This document shows, one piece after another, positions 36,230 through 48,568 of a stretch of DNA of 64,000 nucleotides. Position numbers and translations under genes: made by a program. This stretch comes from Scytalidium lignicola. Taxonomy: Eukaryota > Ascomycota > Leotiomycetes. Location of the stretch: contig NCSJ02000056.1 of assembly GCA_002812745.2 (NCBI GenBank), positions 108,199-172,198 on the forward strand, given 5' to 3'. Below the pieces are notes generated by a model. That model was not told the origin of the DNA. It saw nothing but the letters and a program-made list of their open reading frames with translations, and ran no database searches. Position 1 is the first letter of the stretch. Every line of letters starts with the position of its first letter.

Positions 36230-36859
36230 TAGATGTTTGCGTTAGGATGAAATGGAAAGGGAACAAAGTTTGATTGTCTCCGAATTAATTTCACAGTTCT
36301 GAACAAGATATTACTACATGAAAAGTTGAAGGAATGTCTTACTACATGCTCTAATACTTTGCTACTATCGCATTTCTCTTTAAACTGTAAAAGTTTGCTT
36401 TTTAGTTAAATATCAAGGGGGTTTATAAACCGAATATGAGTGAACTAGCTCAACAAACTTAAAATGAAATAAGCATGTCTTATTATAAATATTCATTAAT
36501 TTGATTTATTCCGCTGTTAGTTCTAGTACACCTTCCTTACGATAGACTTATAGCCCGATCATTATCTATTATCCTCTGGCTGCTGTAATTATCCACTATC
36601 TATATTAAATTTTAATGCTGTGATGAACTTCTGACTAACACCATAGATGAGGATCGTTTGTCTATTATAATTGGTATATATAAGACTGATTTCGCAAATA
36701 TCAGTTTAAAGGAATATCAATTCTCTGTATTATCTAGTTAATCACTATACTCCTGATACTAAGACTCTTCCGTATAGGCATTTGACTTCAACATCATCTT
36801 CTATACTCGTATTCTATTATATAACATGACGTTTTTTGCAAATTTAAAATCTTGGTTGC
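36230..36859. other. Intergenic, no gene seen
   Basis: 630 bp, AT-rich, between the transposon and the stop of the acyl-CoA dehydrogenase gene. Confidence 0.5.
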
Positions 36860-38197
36860 TCAATAACTACGGGGTAATTGAAGCGACTTCTCAGCGATGT
36901 AGTTCAAAATCATTTCACGACTCACTGGGGCAATGCGTGGGACTAAGCATTCTCTAAAGTACCGTTCCACATCATATTCAGCAGCATATCCCATTCCACC
37001 AAGTGTGAGCACAGCTCTCTCACAGGCTGCAAATGCTGCTTCTGCAGCTAGATATTTTGCGCTATTACAAGCTATACCCACTGCCTCCTGCTTTATAGAG
37101 CTGTCTGTCTGGCTTGCGTCATATAGTCTCGCTGCGTGATAAGTTGCCAGCTTTGCCGCCTCAAGCCGCATATATGCATCTGCTAACGGATGAGCAATGC
37201 CCTGGTTCTGTCCAATCGGTCTTTGAAAAACAACTCGTTCTTTAGCATAGGTTGCAGCTTTAGTCAAAGCTGCGTATCCTAAGCCGAGTGCCTCGCCTGC
37301 AAGTAGACACCTCTCAGCATTCATGCCGTGCAGGATAATTTTGAAGCCTTGGTTTTCCTTTCCAATAAGCGTATCAGCGGGGATCTCATAATTATCGAAG
37401 AAGACTTCGTTGGCATCTACTGCACGACCACCCATCTTCTTGATCCTTGCCATATCCAATCCGGGTTTATTACGATCAAGATCAATACAGAACAGAGATA
37501 GTCCCTCACTTGGCTTCTTCACTTCTTCAAGTGGCGTAGTTCGAGCGAGGAGGATCATCTTGGAAGCAACTTGAGCGCAAGTAATCCAGATCTTTTGACC
37601 TGATATGCTGTAGCCACCATTGTCCTGCTTCTTCGCCACCGTCCTTAATCGCAAGGTATCAAGGCCAGTATTTGGCTCCGTCACGCCAAAGCAGGTCCTC
37701 CACTTTCCTGAGATAATATTAGGGATGGTGCTTTCCAGCTGTTCCTTAGTCCCAAATCTAGCAAGAGGCTGCGTTGCATAAACATTGGCGTGGATCGCCT
37801 GTGCCCCAGCCATCCCAGCGCCGGACTCGGTGATTGTCTGCATCATCATGACCGCTTCTGAAATTCCAAGACCAGCCCCTCCAAGTGACTCGGGAAGCGC
37901 AATACCAAGCCAGCCATCTTTCGCCATCGCAGCATGAAAGTCTTTGGGGTCCTCTTCATTTTGATCGTGTTCTCGCCAGTATGTGTTTGGAAATTGGGTA
38001 CAGACTTGGCCAACTGCTTCCCTCACGGTCAATTGTGTCTCTGTGAAGCCACTGGTCTCCATAATCGACCGATGGGAGCGGGAGGTGGAAAAGGCATGAC
38101 TCCCGAGTCTGAGAATCCTAGGAAATCGCCTTTTGCATGTTGATGAGACTGAACGACAGCTCAATTGCAGCAAGGGTCGCATAGATAGTTGAGACAT
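36860..38197 (-). CDS. Acyl-CoA dehydrogenase family protein, probably mitochondrial
   Basis: Intronless, 445 aa. The N-terminal ~40 residues are Arg/Ser-rich without acidic residues, a mitochondrial targeting signal. The ACAD domain follows in order: the N-terminal helical part with LPESLGGAGLGISE, the FAD/substrate middle domain (CFGVTEPNTG, ISGQKIWIT), and the C-terminal domain with RVVFQRPIGQNQGIAHPLAD and LGGMGYAAEYDVERYFRE, whose Glu lies in the catalytic-base area. It oxidises an acyl-CoA to the enoyl-CoA, passing electrons to ETF. It is divergent from the CoA-transferase across a 642-bp shared promoter, which suggests joint control. Acyl specificity cannot be read; context suggests a branched or C5 dicarboxyl-CoA. 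Confidence 0.9.
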   Translation of the reverse strand: MSQLSMRPLLQLSCRSVSSTCKRRFPRILRLGSHAFSTSRSHRSIMETSGFTETQLTVREAVGQVCTQFPNTYWREHDQNEEDPKDFHAAMAKDGWLGIALPESLGGAGLGISEAVMMMQTITESGAGMAGAQAIHANVYATQPLARFGTKEQLESTIPNIISGKWRTCFGVTEPNTGLDTLRLRTVAKKQDNGGYSISGQKIWITCAQVASKMILLARTTPLEEVKKPSEGLSLFCIDLDRNKPGLDMARIKKMGGRAVDANEVFFDNYEIPADTLIGKENQGFKIILHGMNAERCLLAGEALGLGYAALTKAATYAKERVVFQRPIGQNQGIAHPLADAYMRLEAAKLATYHAARLYDASQTDSSIKQEAVGIACNSAKYLAAEAAFAACERAVLTLGGMGYAAEYDVERYFRECLVPRIAPVSREMILNYIAEKSLQLPRSY

Positions 38198-38839
38198 GAT
38201 GAATATAAGTAGAGATTAACTAGGAACTTATTATTAGGGGATTGTACCATGTTCCATCATAGAATGGACATAAATATCAGATATTAGAATGGTTAAGCCT
38301 CGGGGGTGCTTCGAAGATTCGGTAGTGCTACAGTAAGCGATATGTACAGTACACACAAGTATCCATGGGGTAATTGATATTATTATGGAGATGTCGGTTA
38401 TGACTTTGTTCATACACGCAGCCGAGGGTAGCTTTTCATTGTTATTACACTTCTAGAGAGCTCTTCTCATGCTCGGCTATTATTCATTTTTGGGAAATGA
38501 AGCTGAATTTGAATTCGATTCAGATCTAGTGCGAGCCTGCCCCAGAATTCGCCATTATTATTCAGTTATACGGTACATTATTGTGTGGCATCCCGAACCG
38601 GTTGCTAGTCTTCACGCGTAGCCGAACTTAACTTAATCGGAAAGAACACTGTCTTCTCAAGACAATCCACTCTGACCCCCATGTTTGAAAAGTCTCGTGA
38701 CATTAATCTCGCAATAAAAAGGATTTAGCATATTTCTATTACACTACACTATGCTATAATTTCTTGACTTGGTCAAAACTTAAATATCTTCCAGCTTTTC
38801 AAACTCTCACCGGCAACCACCGGATTCTCTTCAACACAC
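38198..38839. promoter_or_regulatory. Divergent promoter, acyl-CoA dehydrogenase / CoA-transferase
   Basis: 642 bp between the two start codons with no open frame of note. Possible CGG-type half-sites for a Zn2Cys6 factor occur (for example CGG near 38319, 38395, 38571 and CCG near 38597), but spacing does not define a clear site by eye. Confidence 0.5.
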
Positions 38840-40228
38840 ATGAAAACTCGATTGGATAGAAGCCTACTTACATTAGGCCAACAAGGCATCAGTAGAACTA
38901 GGAGTCAACGAGGAAACCTCGTGTGGGCACCTAAACCGATTTTCGATCAAACTTCTATCGCTAGATGCAAATATGTGAAGAATTTGGCCGCCGGTTTTAC
39001 TCAGCAGAGACTTCTGTCGTCAAGTCAATCACAGCCGAAGACTCAACCCCAAAGCAAATCGGGAAATCACTCGCGGCCGTTGGCTGGCATCACAGTTGTC
39101 TCCATTGAACAGGCTGTTGCGGCACCTTTCTGTACTAGACAACTTGCAGACCTAGGAGCGCGAGTCATTAAAGTTGAACGTCCGCTAGTGGGCGATTTTG
39201 CCCGTGCTTACGACACACGAGTTGATGGTTTATCTTCCCATTTTGTTTGGATAAATCGATCTAAGGAAAGCTTAGCCCTTGATCTGAAATCGGATAAAGA
39301 CTTAGGTGTCTTGAAAAAGCTCCTCCTCAATGCAGATGTCTTGGTACAGAACCTAGCTCCAGGCGCATGTGCCCGTCTTGGTCTCTCTTATGAAGCTTTA
39401 AAAGAGCACAATCCATCTTTGATTGTTTGTGATATTTCAGGCTACGGAACTGATGGCCCATATACAAATAAGAAAGCCTACGATTTACTTGTCCAAAGCG
39501 AAGCTGGTTTGCTTTCTGTCACGGGCACCGGGAAAGAGCCGGCAAAGGCGGGAATTTCAATAGCTGATATTTCCGCGGGAATGTATGCGTATAGTAACAT
39601 TCTGGCGGCTATTATTCAACGACAGAAGACTGGTGAAGGGTGCAATATTGACGTCTCTATGTTTGAAAGTATGGTCGAATGGATGGGGTTCCCCATGTAT
39701 TATACCTTCAATGGAGCTCCTGCTCCAGTTCCATCTGGTGCGGCACACGCAAGCATATATCCCTACGGGCCATTCGATACTGGGGATGGAAATACAGTTA
39801 TGCTCGGTATTCAAAATGAACGAGAGTGGGTCATCTTTTGTAAAGAGGTGCTTAGCGACCTGGACGTCGCGACCGACCCACGTTTTTTAAACAATACACT
39901 TCGGACAGAAAACCGAGATACGCTTAAGAACATAATATGTAACACATTCTCAAGTCTCAGCTCAGAGGAGGTTATATATCGATTAGACTCCGCGGGTATT
40001 GCTAATGCAGCTGTCAACGACATGCAAGACGTCTGGAATCATCCCCAACTTAGAGCCCGACGACGATGGACGGAGGTCAAGACACCAGTAGGGATGATTC
40101 CAACTCTCATTCCACCCGGTATTCCCCCTGCAGATAATGGAAACGTGATTGAGCCTAGAATGGACCCGGTGCCTGCTGTTGGAGAGCATAACAAAGTTAT
40201 TTTTGCGGAGCTCGGAATAGATGAGTAA
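38840..40228 (+). CDS. CaiB/BaiF family CoA-transferase (class III), probably mitochondrial
   Basis: Intronless, 462 aa. An Arg-rich, acid-poor leader of about 60 residues suggests import into mitochondria. The class III domain then reads LAGITVVSIEQAVAAPFCTRQLADLGARVIKVERP and GDFAR, with NVDVLVQN-like LLNADVLVQN, GYGTDGPYTNKKAYD and GCNIDVSMFESMVEW. Family members move CoA between carboxylic acids (for example succinyl-CoA to itaconate or glutarate). Together with the CitE-like lyase and MaoC-like hydratase downstream this is the expected activating step of a dicarboxylate route. Stop at 40226-40228; an N lies just beyond it at 40239. Confidence 0.92.
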   Translation: MKTRLDRSLLTLGQQGISRTRSQRGNLVWAPKPIFDQTSIARCKYVKNLAAGFTQQRLLSSSQSQPKTQPQSKSGNHSRPLAGITVVSIEQAVAAPFCTRQLADLGARVIKVERPLVGDFARAYDTRVDGLSSHFVWINRSKESLALDLKSDKDLGVLKKLLLNADVLVQNLAPGACARLGLSYEALKEHNPSLIVCDISGYGTDGPYTNKKAYDLLVQSEAGLLSVTGTGKEPAKAGISIADISAGMYAYSNILAAIIQRQKTGEGCNIDVSMFESMVEWMGFPMYYTFNGAPAPVPSGAAHASIYPYGPFDTGDGNTVMLGIQNEREWVIFCKEVLSDLDVATDPRFLNNTLRTENRDTLKNIICNTFSSLSSEEVIYRLDSAGIANAAVNDMQDVWNHPQLRARRRWTEVKTPVGMIPTLIPPGIPPADNGNVIEPRMDPVPAVGEHNKVIFAELGIDE

Positions 40229-40930
40229 CCACCCAAGCNGGGGGGGAATTAGTAGTGAATTTAGGTTTATTAATTAAATTGTGGCCTTTGATTTAGGTCA
40301 ATTTATCTCAAGAGAAACACCAAAGAGCATTTGTATTCTAGGACTTATAGCAAATTAACTTCATGAGATGTTAATTGTTGATTAGATTATAAGAAACTGC
40401 CTTAAGTAGAAATGGCTGGATAAAAGCTCTAAATTGATAATTAAGCATAGTTGTTAGACAAATATTTTGATTCTCAGCTAATTAAATTGAGTTTGACTTG
40501 GATATTCTAGGAAATGATTCTGTAAGTAACCATTTGAAAGTATGTTTCCTTTCTCGTGTAAATAAATATTCATAATGGTTGATTATCTCTCTAACCAGTT
40601 GATTCAATTTAGTATTACTGACACTGGGGAATATCTTCTATTAACTAGTTATTAAGATTCAATTTTTATATAATTTTCAATATCTCTTAAATAAATGGAG
40701 AAGTTGAAGTCAAACACACCCCGGCTCCTGGAAGTCAATCGCTAGTCCTTTTTAGGTTGAAGCTTTACGCGACCCCGCCTTATTGCTAACCACCCGTGCC
40801 ACCAGAATCAAAAACACAGCTACAATATCTATAACACGCAGCGAATTGGCTGTAGAAAAGAGTATGACGGTGGTAGCTATAGACTATAGACAGACTGAGC
40901 TTTCTGCACACGCCTGTTTCAGCTATTCAG
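40229..40930. other. Intergenic, promoter of the regulator gene
   Basis: 702 bp, AT-rich to 40700 then mixed; an N at 40239 before a G run. No gene. Confidence 0.5.
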
Positions 40931-43370
40931 ATGTCATCGCCTGCGGCCGGTAATGGCGGGACGCGAGTCAGGCGACAACGCGCAAAACAAGCCTGTAAAG
41001 TATGCAACGCACGAAGAGTCCGTTGCAATGTTGTAGAAAGACATCCATGTGATAGGTGCGAAGGAGCAGGGGTACTATGTGAGATTATACCATCCAGAAG
41101 AGGCAGGTAGGTCTGCGTGAATAACTTTAATCCCGCCCGGAGGCATTGTTCTGTATTGACACCAGTCCTAGACGTTCTACGAATACGGAATCTTTGAAGC
41201 GGGCATCCCGGCAACAGCTGTCAGATAACTCAGAGTTCAGAAGACATTCTCCAGAGGTTCAAGAACATTGTACCCCAAACACTCAGAGTCCTGCTCATAA
41301 TGGGACTCCAAGAAGCGGCCACAAGTCTCCGATCACTTCCATTGCGGATACCATAGTATCTCCAGCTCCAGCAGCACAGGCTTTATTCTTTGGTGAATCG
41401 AATCTATTGACCTGTGTTACTAGCCCTAGTATTGTAGACAATCTGGTAACGGATCCATCGGGGAAAACTCAAAAACGACTGGTTTACCCCATTTCAGATG
41501 CAATCAATATCAGAGCTTCGGAATTGTTTGCTGAGCATATTCTCCCCACTAGCTCATCAAAAGCCCACTACCTAGCCAAAGAGGGCGCTTTCACACTCCC
41601 AGCGCCTCAGGATTGTCTTACTGTACTGAGAGCATATTTCAAATGGTTTCACCCTTGTTTTCCCATCGTCGACCGAGTGGATATTGCAAATAACTATAAC
41701 AAGGGTGAAATGTCTCCACTTCTACTCCAAGCAATCTTATTTATTGGAGCAAGCTACTGTGACGATGAAACAGTCCACCGAATGGGATTCAAAGATCGCC
41801 CAGAGGCAAAATCACAACTCTATAATAGAGCAAAGATTCTATATGATGCAGATTGGGAGTCGAACGAGATTACAGTTCTTCAATCGTTGTTCTTGATTAG
41901 TTTCTGGAGGGCAGGACCATTGAACGTTAAAAATACCAGATATTGGTTAGGCGCAGCAATCAGCCTCGCCCAAGCTCGTGGGCTGCATAGATCGTAAGCT
42001 GCCTTAAGGATTATTTCTGTAAACCTACTAATCTCGTCTGCAGANCGCAATTGCCAGGTATGGATTTTAAAGAAATGAGGCTTCGGAAGCGGATTTGGTG
42101 GTCTATATATGTATTCTAACTTCCATGACCTTAAATTTATTGCTTGCTAAGCGTACTAGGTTCGAGACCGTCAGTCCTCGGCATCTCTCGGCTTACCAAG
42201 TCGGATTCAGGATGAGGATTGCGATGTCGAAATGCTGGACTACTCAGATTTTGCTGAAGAAAGCGAAACAGCTATCCCTGAATTTCTTGGCACCTACCAC
42301 CACGATCACGGCGTATACGCAATCCAGATGGCACAACTAGCACAACTGCGTAAGTTTACGCAAACACCGTTGAGGTTTTCGTTACTGATAAAAAGTGAAA
42401 GTCGGTAGGATCTTGGCAACTCAATTCAGGCCAAATAGAGATCAGCCTGATAAAGAGGAAACAAGAAGACTTGTTGTTGCCCTCGAAGAATGGAAGGCAA
42501 TGTTGCCAGCAGATATGAGGTCCTGCGAAATCGAGAAGGATTCCGAAAATATCTGGACATATCTACTACACCTCGCATATAAGTAAGAGTAAAACTAGCC
42601 CTAACTAACCATCTTCCTTTATTGACCGCTGATAGTTATTTACACATCCTACTCCATCGCCAAGCATACACGAAACCTCGAACTGAAAATAATACGTCCG
42701 ATGGAAGACCAGCGCTCCAAGCTGCGTGTAGGGTGACAAGGATTGTTGAAGATATGCTTTCGCAGAACCTTGTTCAATTTGGCCAAATGCATTTGTACAT
42801 CACGTTCAATTTCATCCAAAGACAATCGCTGACAAATATTTCTACAGGATTACCAGTCTCTTTTCCTCCCTTTGTATTCATACAATCGAACTTCAGCGAT
42901 CAGAGCACATTGTGAAAAGACTTGCGGAACAAAGGGCTCAGATATGTCTTATTGGATTGAAGGAGATCCAAAAATACTGGGAGGTTAATAATCTTGTGCT
43001 AGAGTTGTTTTTCCAATATTTAGATGATTCAACTGCAAGAAAGTTACGAGGCGGTGTAGCTGAGGATCTGCCGGGCTCGGAACAGTTCAACCACAGTTCG
43101 GGTTCAGCTTCAAGCAGAAATCTGAATGCTCCAGCGTTTGCTAGAATTAACGCGGCGCCAGTTCCTGACACAGGGCTTGACGCATTAGATAACGGTAGTG
43201 TCTCGCAGACTCCACTGGTGCCATCACATCAAGGCTCCGTGTTGTTTGATATGCCACGCAATATATTAAGTCACGGCGGTTCAGCAGATGATTTCACGTT
43301 CTTCATGGATCAGTTCTTGCTTAACAATGGAGCTGGAGGTTTAAATGATACACTAGATATGCAAAACTGA
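40931..43370 (+). CDS. Zn2Cys6 transcription factor with fungal-specific domain
   Basis: Seven exons (40931-41106, 41172-41993, 42044-42110, 42160-42349, 42402-42582, 42636-42794, 42848-43370) close in phase to 705 aa. Residues ~24-52 are the binuclear zinc cluster ACKVCNARRVRCNVVERHPC...C...C. The middle homology region follows (ILYDADWESNEITVLQSLFLISFW, LRKRIWWSIYVRDRQ, GLPSRIQDEDCDVE). One unresolved base (42045) sits in the first codon of exon 3 but does not alter the frame. A nuclear DNA-binding regulator, placed between the CoA-transferase and lyase genes, so the likely pathway-specific activator. Confidence 0.9.
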
Positions 43371-44712
43371 GAACATTATAGAGACTCTGTCACAATACAA
43401 ACAATTAAAACCTTCTAGTTCCGATATGACATTTCCGAGGAGGTCAGACAAACTACTGTAACTCAACTACTTAGATTAGGTAACCGCCAAGTAGCCGATT
43501 ACGCGTACTTGAGGGGTTGATTGCCGAACCTCGCCTCTCTGAAAGCCGAAAGTTGTTTAATCCCATTTTTGAGCCATTCTTTGATAGCCGATTGTACGAA
43601 CGTAAGTGGCCGAAACAAAGAGCTCTCAACCCGACAGGTTTAATTGCTGTGTGATTCTCAATCTAAAGCTTGAAGAACTACCTGCTAGAAGGTTGCTATT
43701 TACACCCTTTGGCATTCATACTTTTACTCCTCACAGATTTAACATGATTCTGTAAATTCTGCAGATCCGCATAATTTAAGTGGTCTATTAGAGCAGGAGA
43801 TCTGCTGGGAATCTACAGGAGGTGGCAACTATGAGAGAATAGGTACTCTTGGTCACCTTAGCGTACAGTTGGCTCTTTAGTTAATTCAGTTCTATGTTCA
43901 TTACCTCCTATTATCGGTGTGTATGAATTCTGCAAGAGTAAATATTATATCATAACTTTTATGTTAATGTCTTTCGGTGACTATCACAGTGATGAGAATT
44001 ATGATAATTATTAAACTGTGTAATGGACTGTAGTTATCTGTAGTAATCGGTATTATATAAACGGCGATTACTGTAATTACAGTGAACACACTACTTAGCC
44101 TGAGGTTGCATCCAGTACCAGCAATTGTAAGTGGATTTAAGTCTCCCTTATAAATTATTAACTTTTAATTGATCATGATATGATGATATGAATAAATACA
44201 GTACCTCCTGCTTCGGTAAAAACGGACCGATAAGTTCGGGGGAATACATGTGAGGCTGAGACAGTGGTACGGATATCTGATGGATCTGATAAGGCACATA
44301 TACGAAGGACTTAACTATCTCAAGACTGATTATCATGCACTGTTCGAGCTTGTATTTATTTGTGGGGCAGCATATCAAATTCTTCATCGTTGAATTTACA
44401 ATATTATTATTCATTTTTAAAATCGCGAGATGCTCATACGAAATCGTCATGAACAAACTCTCTACTATCGACCATCTCAAGTATAACCTCACAATAGAAT
44501 AACGGGAACGACATAATATCTACAAGCTTTGTTCTACATTTGTAATTCTTTTGCTTTGTGTATATAGCGCTATCCCTTTCACCAGCAATATCTCAACAAG
44601 GCCAACAGCTTGGAAGCAAAAAAGTAAAGACAAAACTCCCTTTCGTTGAGCCGAGGTTGGAAAATATTCTGTATAAAAAAAAGGACCTTGGAGGTTGACC
44701 ATCTCATAGGTT
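43371..44712. other. Intergenic 1.3 kb
   Basis: No supported gene. The 114-codon minus frame 44148-44492 has no motif. No 5' exon or signal peptide for the downstream hydrolase could be found here. Confidence 0.5.
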
Positions 44713-46686
44713 GTGCCCTCTGAGCAACTCGATTACACAGATTGCTTCAATGGATTTCAGTGTGCAAGATTAAATGCTCCATTAAATTGGAATGCTACGG
44801 ATCGTGATGCCGGACCGCGAGAAGCAGTTGCGGTCATCAAATTACCAGCCAAAGTGCCAGTCACGGATCCAAGATATGGAGGAGCTATGCACACAAATCC
44901 TGGTACGTTATCACCTATGGCGAAAGATCAGGAGAAAATGCTTATGGGAGTACAGGTGGTCCAGGAGAGTCTAGCGTTCACCAAGTTCTCAGTGGTGGGA
45001 ACAAATCCAGACTATCGTCGACTCGGCAGAATCAACCTCAACCAAATACACTAATGTAACTTGAGCAAAGTATTTTGACATCACCAGNTTTTGACCCAAG
45101 AGGGGTCAATAAAACCATGCCTCGTCTAAAATGTTTCCCTGATGCGTTCAAACAGCAAGCCTGGTTGCTGGAGTACGAAGACTATGGTGTGCTTTGGGAG
45201 ACGGATTCCCTTCTGGGCCTTGAATGGTCGAGGGCCCAAGCCATTGGTGGTAGTTGTTCACGAGCAACGATGAAAATGATCTAGTTAGATATGCAAATAC
45301 TGCTCAAGCTGTAGAAAATATTGTGGAAATAATTGAACGCCATGCGGAATGGATGCAAGAAGAAGCTNAAAAAAAACTCTCAGCACGGGTTCATTCTGAG
45401 GAAAAACAGAACATTCTCGATCGCACGGCATGGAAGAAAGGTCAAGAAAAGATCTAATATTGGGGTTATAGCTACGGTACATTGATTGGAGAAACTTTTG
45501 CGGCAAGGCATCTAGATCTAGTACGCTGAATTGTTTTAGATGGAGTGGTAAATCCGGTAAATCATTATAAAGGAGACTGGCTCACGAACCTCCAAGATTC
45601 TGACAAAATCATCACGAAGTTTTGTGAATACTGTTTTGAAGCAGGGCCCGAAAAGTGTCCTCTATATACTGGAAATTCAGGAAGAGACATCGAAACTCGT
45701 CTAGAAGAGATAATGTCAAGTCTAAAGAGTGACCTGATTCCAGTACCGGCGTCAATTGATCCAGGCCCAGAAGTGGTCACTTATAGCGATGCTTTATTAC
45801 GGATGCTGTCAGGCATTACTTCTCCTATGCATGAGCAGAGGCCTTTTTTGAAGAACTTGCACGCCTTGGGGAGGGTAATGGTACAAGTATTGCAATCCAG
45901 AAACAGAACTCGCTGAAAGCGGCAAAAATCTCTCTGCAGTGCCACCAAGAGGGGCCATTCTCTGATGCATGTGTCCAGAGCAACTACATCTCAGGAATGG
46001 GTCCTGGGAGATCGATTGGCTGTATGGATATAGGTGGTGTAGATAATCTCACGAAAGATTTATTTAAGGAGTATCTGCAAGAATTGAAGAGTCAGAGTAG
46101 ATGGATTAGTACCAGCTGGGCGAGGAATAAAATGGCTTTTCTCGGGTTTACGGTTAAACCTGCTTGGACCTTTGAGGGTTTGTGATATTCAACACATTTT
46201 CTCTGTAGATGCTGACATTTCATAGGCCCGATCTCTAGCAACATGTTGCACCTTTCATTGATCATCGGTAACACGCATGACACTGTAACACCGTTGCGAA
46301 AGTAAGGCCTTGATTATTGTCAGTTTGCTGTACCTAGCTATGCTGACCAAAATTCAGTGCAAGATTCGTATCAACATTATTCCCAGGATCCATTGCCGTT
46401 CAACAAGACTCAGAATGGGTCGGTATACCAATTATTTTCCTCAGAGGTCATCGTTGACATTCTACATCATTGTTCATACTCAAATCCGTCCCTATGCACC
46501 GGTAAGATAGTGCGGAAGTATTTCCAGATCGGTGAACTTCCGGAGTCCGAGACAGTTTGTAGCCCTCAATATAGGCCATTTATCGGGTGTTTGCATAAAT
46601 ATAAAGAAGTAAAATGCCGGAAACTAGAGAAAGGTGACCAGGAGATGTGGGATACTATGGTGGCAATCACAGAGGCGTGGCCGTAG
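44713..46686 (+). pseudogene. Decayed secreted alpha/beta hydrolase of the TAP-like/S33 family
   Basis: Recognisable in order: EQLDYTDCFNGFQCARLNAPL; NPG then GGPGES across an intron (44901 to about 44957), the oxyanion-hole strand; DPRGVN at 45092-45110; YWGYSYGT (nucleophile elbow, about 45457-45480); VLDGVVNPVNHYKG; and a C-terminal ILHHCSYSNPSLC with the likely catalytic His. The gene is broken by a missing 5' exon, a frameshift near 45255, a TAA just before the elbow, a TGA near 45527, a frameshift at the T run near 45845, and stops near 46180-46210. The N at 45088 adds another apparent shift that vanishes if it is an extra base. Non-functional as it stands. Confidence 0.82.
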
Positions 46687-47041
46687 GTTCAAGGGTTCAT
46701 AGCTTATCTCTGAAAATGAAGCTGAATGCACGTACATCTTCCACCTACTATAGCTTGCAAAAATCACTAAATCACGTAGGGAAGAGGGATACACGTGTAA
46801 GCAACAGAATGCGCCTCCCTTAAATTTCATGCCCATTATTGGTCCGTTCGCTTCAGTTCTATGCAGGTATGCGGCTCAAGTTACCTATAGGGAACGAGGC
46901 AATATATTGTTCCCTTCGGGGATTTTGCTACATATAAAACATTGAATATGACAATATCTTTTTGTATTCACCATGTAATTTCCATAAACAACTAGAATCT
47001 TTTTCAACATCCTATTTTCAACAACTACTCGGCTTTTTAAA
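46687..47041. other. Intergenic, promoter of the methyltransferase gene
   Basis: 355 bp; TATAAA at 46934 and a pyrimidine/CAACA-rich leader before the ATG. Confidence 0.5.
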
Positions 47042-48568
47042 ATGTCAAATTCTCCAGCATCTCTAACTCAGCTTGCCAAAAGCATTCTTGCCAATGCTCA
47101 AATAATAGAGGACTTTTTGTCTTCGAACAATCTTCCTCAGCCTTCATTCGATGTCAAGGGTCCAAAAGACTTCCCTGTGGGGACTGAGCATGCCGAAATC
47201 CACGTGGCTCGACACGCTCTGATTGATGCTACTCGCGAGCTGCGGAATTTGATTATTGGCCCTGTCGACACGCTGAAGTGGATGACCATGAATGTTAGTA
47301 ACTGGTCTTGTATCTACAATCTCATTAGATGGAACGAAGATCATCCAACTCTGTTCTGTTCTCTTAATAAGCGTGTTTCTCGCTGTGTGCTCCAATGCCT
47401 CGTTTTGTCCCTTCCTATTTCATTTCAACCATGAATCACAATAATAAAACTATATACTTAGATATCTCTTGTCTAGGACCACACCATCGCAGCCAGCCTG
47501 CACGCCGTCTATCATTTTAAAATCGCCCAAGCCGTTCCTGTGACTGGCTCAATCTCATTCGCTGATCTTGCAAAATTGACTGGGCTCAGCGAGCTCAACG
47601 TCACCCGTTTTATCCACCGTGCAGCAATCCATCATATCTTTATTGAACCCTCTCCAGGTCAGGTTTCTCATACGGCAGCATCGATGCTCCTAGCCACCGA
47701 TCCAAACATGCAAGCGTTGCTCGGGCACATGGCAGAGGAAGCTTTTCCCGCGTCCGCCAAGATTGTGGATGCACTGGTAAAGTTTCCATATAGCGGTGAG
47801 CCGGATGAGAGTCCGTTTACTTTAGCGTTTGGATCTAGTTTCTTCGAGAGGAAGATGAAGTATCCGGAAACGATGCAGCGGTTTGCCTAGGCAATGAGTG
47901 CGTGGAGTGAGGGAGATGGTAGTGCGTACATGCGGGATTGCTATGACTGGGCAACATTGCCCAAGGGAGCAACTATAGTCGATGTTGGTGGTGCAGAGGG
48001 GCATATTTCTCTTGCACTCGCCCAAAAGTTTACAGATTTGCAGTTTATTGTTGAAGATCAGCCACCGGTAACAAATCAAGCCCAGGATTTGATTGCCTCC
48101 TTTGAGCAGAGTGTTTCACAGAGGGTAAAATTTATCCCCCGTGACTTCTTTCAGCCACACCCAGCGGAAGCTATAGGTGCAGCTGCCTATATTATGCGTT
48201 ATATTCTTCATGACTGGTCTGATGTCTATGCTAAAAATATTTTNAAAAAATGTTATCACAGCGATGGAGAAGGATAGTAGGCTACTTATTGCGGATGCGG
48301 TGTTGCCGTCGACTGGGGTTCTACCTAACTGTCAAGAAGAAGTGCTAAGGAGTTTCGACGTAGTGAGTTACACAGTTTAATGTAACAATTTAGCATATTA
48401 CTAACAATTTATCAGAGTATGCTTGCACAGTTGAACTCTCAAGAGCGCACATTGGAAATGTGGGAGGAGCTGGTTAAAGATTCTAGTGATGGAAAGCTCG
48501 GAATTAGCAAGGTCATTATGCCGCCAAAAGGTGAATCCGTTAGTATCATTGAGATTACTTTCAAGTAG
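47042..48568 (+). pseudogene. COMT-like O-methyltransferase interrupted by one in-frame TAG
   Basis: Three exons (47042-47293, 47477-48362, 48416-48568). The N-terminal part is the dimerisation/winged-helix domain (HTIAASLHAVYHFKIAQAVP, FADLAKLTGLSELNVTRFIHRA). The SAM-binding glycine motif is VDVGGAEGHISLALA at about 47977-48020, followed by LHDWSD with the usual catalytic-region His. A TAG at 47888-47890 stands between the two domains (family often Gln or Lys there), consistent with a C-to-T change. The second break, at N 48244, is an artefact: without that base the frame runs on. It may be a recent pseudogene inside the catabolic cluster; the substrate is unknown. Confidence 0.8.

Noticed and set aside
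35845..36273. Plus-strand frame rich in Glu-Leu-Glu-Met
   Set aside because: Antisense shadow of the Ser-repeat in the transposase.
44148..44492. 114-codon minus frame as a gene
   Set aside because: No motif, no start context, lies in an AT-rich spacer.
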